A stretch of 64,000 bases of DNA from Methylophilus sp. 13 (GTDB lineage Bacteria > Pseudomonadota > Gammaproteobacteria > Burkholderiales > Methylophilaceae): assembly GCF_015354335.1 (NCBI RefSeq), contig NZ_JADKYR010000003.1:1-64000 (forward strand). The letters are read 5' to 3'. The notes below the pieces were generated by a model, which saw nothing but the letters and a program-made list of their open reading frames with translations, made no database searches and had not been told where the DNA came from. Both the position numbers and the translations under genes were made by a program. Shown in pieces: positions 57,979 through 64,000 of this stretch. Within the stretch, counting starts at the first letter, position 1. Each line of letters begins with the position of its first letter.

Positions 57979-59696
57979 AAACTCGCCACCTTGCCGGACT
58001 CCGGCTGAAAACTAGCCAGCACCTCGGCCGGTTTGCCAAAGCGGATCATCTGGCCCTGGCACATGACCAGCATGCTGTCGGCGATGCTTAAAATGTGTTG
58101 CAAATGGCTGATGATGACAAAGGTAGTGCCCTGTTGCTTCATGCGTGCAATCGCCTGCTGTAACAATCGCTCACTGGTGGTGTCGAGGTTGGCATTGGGC
58201 TCATCGAGCACCACAAAACGCGGCTTGCCATAAAAAGCGCGGGCCAGGCCAATCAACTGCCGTTCGCCGCCAGACAGGTGCATGCCAGATGCGCCAATCA
58301 CGGTATTCAGCCCCTCTGGCAACTGCTGCACCCACTCGCTGAGGCCCAGTAGATCAAGTACCTCGGCCAGGGCGGCAGGATCAGGCGTCGTTTGAAAACG
58401 GCAAATATTATCCACCAGGCGGCCATCAAACACATCGACCTCTTGCGCCAGATATCCCAGCGAAGGGCCGAGCTGGTTTTTATCCCAACGGTAAATATCC
58501 ACCCCATCCAGGCGTACCCGGCCGGTGGTGGGGGCCAGCAAGCCGACCAGCAATTTGGCCAGCGTGGTTTTGCCTGACGCCGAGGCGCCAGCGACAATCA
58601 GCACCTGCCCCGGCGCAAGCTTGAACTGCACCTGGCGGATAAACGCTTCGGCAGCTGCTTTGCCTGCTTTCGGCATGGCATAACCCAGCTGGTCTACGCT
58701 CAACTCGCCGACTGGCGGCGGCAAGACCATGCCGGGCACATTGGCTGGCGCGCCCGCCAGCAAACTGTCTATGCGTTGATATGCGGTCCAGGCTTGCTCA
58801 TAGGTTTTCCAATGGCCCACACATTGCACCAGCGGTGCGAGCACGCGGGCAGCCAGAATCGAGGCCACAATCATCATGGCCCCGCCGTTGTAGAGATCAC
58901 CGGCAATAAACAGGTAACAGGCCAGGCCCAGAATCAAGCTGGTTTGCAGGGTTTGCAGCCAGCGGGCAGCCGCGGCGCTTTTTCCAGCCAGCGCCGAGGC
59001 TTGCGCCTGCTGCCACAAAAATCCGTGCTGGTGTTGCAGCCAGCGCTGCTGCATGGGCGCGAGCATGGCCATGGCATGCATGGCATCGCCATGACGGCTG
59101 ATGCTGGCAAAATAACGGTGTGACTCGATTGCATGCTGGTTGGCCTGCGCCATCAGCGGGGCCACGCGAGACTGGTTATGCCAGGTCAAAATCAATTGGA
59201 TGGTGAGCCCGGCCAGGGTAAGCAAGCCCAGTGCCGGATGAATCCAGAACACGGCCGCTAAAAAAATCAGACAGAATGGGGCATCAATCAGGCTCAAACA
59301 GGCAGAAGAATGTAACGCTTGCTTGAGGGTAGAGAAATCAGAAAATACCTGACTGGCAGGGAACTCAGGCATGGACAACCTGCTCGCAAATACACGTTCA
59401 AATACGCGTTGCTGCAACAGGGATTCAAATCTTTTGGCCGCTGACTGCAACAAATTGCGGCGCTGCCACTCGAGTGCTTCCATCACCAGATAGGCAAAGG
59501 CCGCCATCACGGTGAGCATCAGCAAGGTCGAAACATTACGGCTATTAATGACGCGGTCGTACACCTCCAGCATATACCAGGAAGGCACCAGAATCAGCAA
59601 ATTGGTCACCACCCCAAACAACCATACGCGGCGCCACAACGGCCACAGGGCTGGCAATGCTTGCTTGATGGTTTCAGCTTGCGACAACTTCATCAC
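57975..59696 (-). CDS. Type I secretion ABC exporter, subunit 1 (PrtD-like)
   Basis: 573 residues. The membrane domain (VVTNLLILVPSWYMLEVYDRVINSRNVSTLLMLTVMAAF) is much like the second subunit. The ATPase has Walker A GASASGKTTLAKLL (about 370), PSLGYLAQEVDVFDG, LSGGERQLIGLARAFYGKP, and Walker B FVVLDEPNANLDTTSE, followed by VIISHLQH. Two full-length, divergent exporter genes in one T1SS operon point to a heterodimer or two parallel exporters. It is the first gene after the RTX substrate, 63 bases away. Confidence 0.93.
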   Translation of the reverse strand: MMKLSQAETIKQALPALWPLWRRVWLFGVVTNLLILVPSWYMLEVYDRVINSRNVSTLLMLTVMAAFAYLVMEALEWQRRNLLQSAAKRFESLLQQRVFERVFASRLSMPEFPASQVFSDFSTLKQALHSSACLSLIDAPFCLIFLAAVFWIHPALGLLTLAGLTIQLILTWHNQSRVAPLMAQANQHAIESHRYFASISRHGDAMHAMAMLAPMQQRWLQHQHGFLWQQAQASALAGKSAAAARWLQTLQTSLILGLACYLFIAGDLYNGGAMMIVASILAARVLAPLVQCVGHWKTYEQAWTAYQRIDSLLAGAPANVPGMVLPPPVGELSVDQLGYAMPKAGKAAAEAFIRQVQFKLAPGQVLIVAGASASGKTTLAKLLVGLLAPTTGRVRLDGVDIYRWDKNQLGPSLGYLAQEVDVFDGRLVDNICRFQTTPDPAALAEVLDLLGLSEWVQQLPEGLNTVIGASGMHLSGGERQLIGLARAFYGKPRFVVLDEPNANLDTTSERLLQQAIARMKQQGTTFVIISHLQHILSIADSMLVMCQGQMIRFGKPAEVLASFQPESGKVASL

Positions 59697-59722
59697 GACT
59701 AAGGACTTTGATAGAGCGTATC

Positions 59723-59746
59723 GGCAGGCAGGTTTCCCTGCCCGCC
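59723..59746. terminator. Hairpin between RTX gene and exporter genes
   Basis: GGCAGGCAGG and CCTGCCCGCC form a near-perfect 10-base stem with a 4-base loop in the 63-base gap. It lacks a long T tail; it is likely a partial terminator or stabiliser that keeps substrate mRNA in excess over exporter mRNA. Its core is shared with palindromes at 14192 and 28235. Confidence 0.6.
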
Positions 59747-59759
59747 TATCCGCCGCTAC

Positions 59760-62027
59760 TTAAACGACAACAAAGTCCGACACAGACACTGTGCTGACAC
59801 CTGTCAACACTGCAATGTCTACCTTGGCACCGCTACCATTACCATCCGCGTCATAGCTGAGGGTTTTAGTGGTGGTGTTGTAAATCAGGTAATCATTGGC
59901 GTCTTGCGCAGTGCCGGTGCTGTTCACACGCAACATGCTGCTGTTAAACCCTGCCAACTGGCTGTACTGATCCAGGTGCAACTCGATTTTGTCGGTGCCA
60001 CGGGTGAAATCAGTGATGGTGTCTACCCCGGTCAGGTTAAACGCCGTGTTGGTATAGGTTTGCACGCTAGTAGAAGAGCCAGTCACGACTTGCTCGTAGA
60101 CTTTGCCGAACACAAACGTATCCGCGCCGCCATTCCCTGTCAGCGTATCGTTCCCGCCATTGCCAACAAATACGTCAGCCTTGCTGGTGCCGATAAAGGT
60201 TTGCTGGTTAGCATTACCTTCAAAACGCAGACCATTGGTGGTCAAGCCAGAAGCATCTACCACCACATTGTTGATGGTGCCGCCGTTGTTACCCAAGGTG
60301 TTGGAGAGATCAGATACCGTGCCGTTGGCTTTGAAGTAGTAATGATCGTTGAGCAATTGCAGGTCAGTGTTTTCAACATTCAAACGACCGACAGTGCCGC
60401 CCACTTGCACCACTTCCATAGACTGGAAGTTGTCGTTGTTGAGCACAACAGTGCCGTTGGCTTTGGTATTAGCACCGATACCGGTAGTAATACGCAATGT
60501 ATCCACGCCATCACCACCCACGATCACATCATGCTTGTCGCCTGTCGCAATCCACTCTTTGTTACCGTCATCTGCCTTGGAAGTCGTGCCTTGCACACCA
60601 CTACCAAAACCGCCGATCACAAAAATGTCATCACCTTCGCCACCATCCAGGTAGTCAGCACCACCATGGCCGATCAACAGGTCATTGCCGCCGTTACCGT
60701 AAACAGTGTCATCACCCAAACGCATGGTCGCGTAATCAACACCCTCGCTACCCAGTACGATCTCGTGTGCGTCGCTACCTTCGTTAGCTCCGTCGATACG
60801 TGTGAAACTACCAGCTTCGCCTTCAGAGGCGTCATAGGTCACATCCACATTGTAGTAAAGGTGAGCAACAGAGAAGTCATCTACCTCAAACGCCGCCTTG
60901 TCGTATGTAACTGGTGTAGCACCGACAATGGTAGAAGCTGGCTCAAAAGTAGCCTCTTCAAACTCAAGCTCAACAGTGACATTTTCAACATCACCACCGG
61001 CAACACCATGGATTTGGTAGCCCGGGTTTAATACTTCCCCCAGACCCAATGACTCGCCATTTTCTTCAAGCTGCTCGGCTTCGAGAGTGATACTTACGCC
61101 ACTTGCCAACTCAATACGCTCAATACCTGAGAACGCGATATTTTCGTACTCACCAGATGCAGTGAATTCCAATGTATCTACTGCGTTATAGCCAGCGACT
61201 GTTGTGGCAAAAGTGCTGATGGCTGAGGAGCCAGGACGAGTAACGATATTCAAACGAACATCTGTTTCTGTCTGTTCTGCCACCTCCAGATCTTCAATCT
61301 CAACGCGTTCACCTGTTTGAGTATCAGTTACCTCAATTTCACCAGTGACTTCGTCATCTTCTTTATCTACATAGCGGGCTTCCTCACCTTCATTATCCAA
61401 ATCGGACACCCCGCCAGCGATGACAACCTCACCTTCAACCTCACCAGAGATTCTGAAGCTATCGTTGCCTTCACCACCCAATAACATATCGTCGTCAGTA
61501 ACGTAATAAAAGTTACCTACGACTGTTTCATCGCCAGCAGTACTGCCCTGGCCGCTAATAGTATCTACTCCCTCGCCGCCGCTTAGTATGTCATCACCGT
61601 CACCAGCTTCAATTTGGTCGGCGCCAGCACCACCATAGATAACATCATCACCATCACCAGTATTGATGTAGTCATTTCCATCACCACCGATAACAAAATT
61701 ATCGCCAGCGCCAGCGTAGAGTTGATCGTCGCCGTCTCCACCAGAAATCACATCATCGCCTTCAGCAGTAGCTACAAAATCATTTCCTGAACCACCACTG
61801 ATCACATTATCTCCAGCACCAGCATCAATGGTGTCGTCGCCGTCTCCACCAGAAATGAAATCATCCCCACTGCCTGTCAGAATAAGATCGTTGCCTGCAC
61901 CACCAAAAATCACATTATTACCATTACCACCGTCAATAAAATTGTCGATACTGTTACCTAAGACTAAATCGCCGTTCTCGGTACCTACATATTCAGTTTC
62001 GGTTGCATTAAAAATTTTAATCGCCAT
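59760..62027 (-). CDS. RTX calcium-binding secreted protein (S-layer/adhesin-like)
   Basis: 755 residues, acidic, with no Sec signal, as expected for type I secretion. It begins after only about 13 residues with some fifteen RTX nonapeptides (GGNGNNVIFGGAGNDLILTG ... GGDGDDTIDAGAGDN, about 15-165). There follows a mostly beta central part (170-430), a second RTX block (about 430-475), and a third near 640 (ADVFVGNGGNDTLTGNGGAD). The end has the classic C-terminal TFVFG...DTITDFTRGTDKIELHL element and a hydrophobic export tail (VSTVSVSDFVVV). It lies directly before the two exporter genes, so it is the likely substrate. The tail fits a surface-layer or adhesive protein. No enzyme motif was seen. 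Confidence 0.9.
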   Translation of the reverse strand: MAIKIFNATETEYVGTENGDLVLGNSIDNFIDGGNGNNVIFGGAGNDLILTGSGDDFISGGDGDDTIDAGAGDNVISGGSGNDFVATAEGDDVISGGDGDDQLYAGAGDNFVIGGDGNDYINTGDGDDVIYGGAGADQIEAGDGDDILSGGEGVDTISGQGSTAGDETVVGNFYYVTDDDMLLGGEGNDSFRISGEVEGEVVIAGGVSDLDNEGEEARYVDKEDDEVTGEIEVTDTQTGERVEIEDLEVAEQTETDVRLNIVTRPGSSAISTFATTVAGYNAVDTLEFTASGEYENIAFSGIERIELASGVSITLEAEQLEENGESLGLGEVLNPGYQIHGVAGGDVENVTVELEFEEATFEPASTIVGATPVTYDKAAFEVDDFSVAHLYYNVDVTYDASEGEAGSFTRIDGANEGSDAHEIVLGSEGVDYATMRLGDDTVYGNGGNDLLIGHGGADYLDGGEGDDIFVIGGFGSGVQGTTSKADDGNKEWIATGDKHDVIVGGDGVDTLRITTGIGANTKANGTVVLNNDNFQSMEVVQVGGTVGRLNVENTDLQLLNDHYYFKANGTVSDLSNTLGNNGGTINNVVVDASGLTTNGLRFEGNANQQTFIGTSKADVFVGNGGNDTLTGNGGADTFVFGKVYEQVVTGSSTSVQTYTNTAFNLTGVDTITDFTRGTDKIELHLDQYSQLAGFNSSMLRVNSTGTAQDANDYLIYNTTTKTLSYDADGNGSGAKVDIAVLTGVSTVSVSDFVVV

Positions 62028-62292
62028 TTCAATATCCTTTTTAATAGATCAAATTACCGGATTAAAAAAACTCTCATTCAGACAAAGTTTTCATTCAAGC
62101 AATCTAACGTTACAATGGACAGGCATTTATGGCTGCCTGTATCACCAATTCACCACATCACTCTTTAGTGCCGATCAAGTTCTTAAGCGCGATGTTGATT
62201 GAATCTCTAGCAGTCATAAATGCACTTGTTTTAAGTACATCTGTAATCCTGCTTAAGCTTGCCAAACAAGCCCTTACTTTTAATCCTTATTA
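62028..62292. promoter_or_regulatory. Control region of RTX gene
   Basis: This 265-base AT-rich gap holds no gene. It contains the inverted repeat ACAGGCA (62119-62125) / TGCCTGT (62134-62140), about 95 bases before the RTX start. The ribosome site is AAGGATAT. Confidence 0.45.
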
Positions 62293-63189
62293 TTAGAACA
62301 ACATTACATTTGCGTCAGCAGGAATTAATCCCGAAACAGGCAATTCAAAAGATTTACTTCCACTTTGGCCAGTCGACCTCAAACGTATCGCCCCTGGGGC
62401 GGATATAGGATCACGTGCATCGCAAGCGTATCTAATATAAAAAATCGATGAGATTGACCTTGTCACGCCATCCTTATCCTTAAAGCTTATGTCTGTGGTG
62501 AAATCCACCCAGTTAGAATGCAATCCAGCTTTATTGCTGGTAGCAATTGCTGGCGGTTGAGCAGGATCGTTTACTAATGAAGGAAGCGTTTTCTGCTTTT
62601 CTGTAGGCACACTTGTAAATGTTCTACCCGCCCTGAACAATACCTCTGTCTTACCGCCCGGTTCAGTAGAGTGAGGCTTATGAAAATAAGCAACAGCTAC
62701 TTTTTTATTTGCGAATCCTGCATGAGCAATATCATTAATTTCGAAATATTCTCCATTCATCATTGGCGCATCATGCATTTCAATCTGAGTTGCCAAAACA
62801 CACTCTGTCTTTTCCTGATTACGCCAAATAGCTTCGGATAACCTTGCAACCACACTATCCTTACCACTCATTTCAGCTGACATTTCAATATCGCCAACCT
62901 GCACACCGACCAGCTTGAACCCATCAACAGGGCTGTTGAGTGGGCTTTTCATTAAGTCTTCACTGATCACCGCACAAGTATTATTTGCTTCTTCACTTGG
63001 CAATGCCGATGAGCTAAGCCCATATTCACCAGTTGTATTGCAACTCACATAAGCTGAATCAATCCCTTTAATAGCACTATCTGGCAGCTCAACAAACCCC
63101 TGTGCACCGACAACAGGAACACTAATCAAGAATTGCAAAAAAATCGAAATACAAAGCTTCTTGTACATATACATACTCATATTCATCAA
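62293..63189 (-). CDS. Exported protein, tandem paralog A, function unknown
   Basis: 298 residues. A signal peptide follows several Met residues (KLCISIFLQFLISVPVVGAQG). The body shares with the next gene the marks FRAGRTFTSV, SNWVDFTTDI, FYIRYACDA and RSTGQSG. It has Cys at NTCAV and CVLATQIEM that may pair. It is mainly beta with no known domain. The neighbouring RTX and secretion genes make it a candidate type II substrate, as it has its own Sec signal. I do not recognise a named family. Confidence 0.75.
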   Translation of the reverse strand: MMNMSMYMYKKLCISIFLQFLISVPVVGAQGFVELPDSAIKGIDSAYVSCNTTGEYGLSSSALPSEEANNTCAVISEDLMKSPLNSPVDGFKLVGVQVGDIEMSAEMSGKDSVVARLSEAIWRNQEKTECVLATQIEMHDAPMMNGEYFEINDIAHAGFANKKVAVAYFHKPHSTEPGGKTEVLFRAGRTFTSVPTEKQKTLPSLVNDPAQPPAIATSNKAGLHSNWVDFTTDISFKDKDGVTRSISSIFYIRYACDARDPISAPGAIRLRSTGQSGSKSFELPVSGLIPADANVMLF

Positions 63190-63202
63190 TCAGACCAAAA
63201 TC

Positions 63203-63225
63203 GCGCGGCGATTTTGTCGCCGCGC
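63203..63225. terminator. GC-rich hairpin between tandem paralogs
   Basis: GCGCGGCGA and TCGCCGCGC form a perfect 9-base stem around a 5-base loop. The tail on the minus strand is GATTTTGG, not a real T run, so an attenuating or stabilising hairpin is more likely than full termination. Confidence 0.55.
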
Positions 63226-63251
63226 TTGCTCCCTGATATTTCTGTTAAAAA

Positions 63252-64000
63252 TTAAGGTGTAATTGTTGAACTAGGAGCACGTGAGCTGGCTGTCACTGTG
63301 ACCCAAGGCTGGGTTTCTTGACCTGTTTGACGAATTTTGAAGCTGTTTGCAACCACACTTACTGTTGCGTTAGCACAAGCTTGCTTGATGTACATATTGG
63401 GTGAAGATGGGTTAGTTGTATTGTCTTCATCTATACCCGCAGTGACATCAGTAGTGAAATCAACCCAGCTAGAGCTGAATGGGGCCTGTTGTTGTGCCGC
63501 AGTTGGACTACCTGGAGGAGTGAGTGTCTGACCTACACCATTAATTTCTGTGCCAGAGGTACCCCCTGCGGTTGGCAGCACCAAATAACCGGCTGCTACG
63601 TTAGCAGGTACACTAGCATCGGCCTGCATTTGTACAGATGTAAAAGTCCTGCCAATACGGAATGCAGAAGAGAATGTATTAGAGGCTTTTGCATAGGCCG
63701 CAGAAACTGCACCTGTGTAACCCCCAAATGCGTAATCATTCACTTCCATTTTTTGAACACCGGCTAGTTGCGGGTTATAGTCATTAGTTGTCGTATTTGA
63801 CATCACTACTTGCTTGGCATAGATACACTGCCCAGCACCACTGTTTCTAAAGACACGTTCATTCAATGTTCCCAGAGTTTCACTAAATGCAGTGATTGAT
63901 GTACTTACTGCGCTCTGTAATGAAAATCCTGTTTCTGGACTGCCTGTGTTACTCAATGCAACACCTACGCCATTGGGTGCAACACAAGCATCATCAGGAG
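63252..64000 (-). CDS. Partial exported protein, tandem paralog B, function unknown
   Basis: The frame is open through the right edge (at least 249 residues, N-terminus outside the window), so the Met-like TTG at 63956 is not the start. It resembles the protein at 62293: FRIGRTFTSV, SSSWVDFTTDV, MYIKQACAN, and KIRQTGQ stand in the same order. The stretch CIYAKQVVM parallels CVLATQIEM. It is Ser/Thr/Ala-rich and beta-like. Position and similarity suggest a duplicated surface or secreted protein pair. Confidence 0.75.
   Translation of the reverse strand, partial: PDDACVAPNGVGVALSNTGSPETGFSLQSAVSTSITAFSETLGTLNERVFRNSGAGQCIYAKQVVMSNTTTNDYNPQLAGVQKMEVNDYAFGGYTGAVSAAYAKASNTFSSAFRIGRTFTSVQMQADASVPANVAAGYLVLPTAGGTSGTEINGVGQTLTPPGSPTAAQQQAPFSSSWVDFTTDVTAGIDEDNTTNPSSPNMYIKQACANATVSVVANSFKIRQTGQETQPWVTVTASSRAPSSTITP

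Noticed and set aside
59904-61031. 375-residue plus-strand frame opposite the RTX gene
   Set aside because: Shadow of the repetitive RTX codons; the minus strand has clear RTX nonapeptides and export signal.
61540-61990. Repeated DNA in the RTX gene as a possible CRISPR or satellite
   Set aside because: The repetition comes from GGxGxDxxx codons, with no constant repeat/spacer pattern.

Overview
The window looks like the chromosome of a methylotrophic betaproteobacterium of the family Methylophilaceae (Methylophilus or Methylovorus type). The evidence is three complete copies of pqqA (precursor peptide of the methanol dehydrogenase cofactor PQQ), a cytochrome cL-like electron acceptor of methanol dehydrogenase, a PQQ-type sugar dehydrogenase, and a lifestyle set of TonB receptors, PEP-CTERM proteins and RTX/type II secretion genes. 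The assignment is inferred from gene content; no rRNA or tRNA gene was found.

Layout. (1) 1-9120: an AT-rich accessory island with a partial membrane protein at the left edge, small unknown lipoproteins and exported proteins, an XRE regulator, repeated operator-like dyads, a 719-residue protein with a papain/C39-like Cys-His-Asp core behind an elaborate promoter, a PD-(D/E)XK-type nuclease, and a 5'-truncated reverse transcriptase. It looks like a decayed mobile or defence island. (2) 9120-29300: core-like genes. Two pqqA copies flank a Fur-box siderophore receptor. They are followed by an esterase, BON-domain protein, Csp-like copper protein, orphan cytochrome cL, CFA-synthase-like methyltransferase, sorbosone-dehydrogenase-like PQQ enzyme, atypical LuxR-type regulator, stress-type small proteins, the third pqqA, nhaA, pldA, tas, a GAF-PAS-GGDEF protein and three cell-envelope proteins. 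(3) 29449-43740, all minus strand: two paralogous surface-signalling modules (ECF sigma, FecR anti-sigma, giant STN-TonB receptor). Receptor 2 is followed by its own exbB-exbD-tonB, and two PEP-CTERM proteins lie between the modules. (4) 43910-64000, all minus strand: one long secretion supercluster. Two tandem exported paralogs and an RTX protein are followed by two ABC exporters, a membrane-fusion protein and a TolC-like protein (type I secretion), then directly by gspG, gspF, gspE, L/M/C-like factors, a secretin and three pseudopilins (type II secretion).

How it may work together. The type I genes probably export the RTX protein that lies immediately upstream. Continuing tight spacing into the type II genes suggests the two machines are co-expressed, perhaps to build a surface layer or adhesive coat, with the tandem exported paralogs as further substrates. 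The receptor/ECF modules would induce uptake of an unidentified ligand; Asp/Asn-rich EF-hand-like loops in both receptors raise a calcium or lanthanide hypothesis. The pqqA copies share an identical 11-base element about 90-105 bases upstream, pointing to common regulation away from any pqqBCDE cluster.
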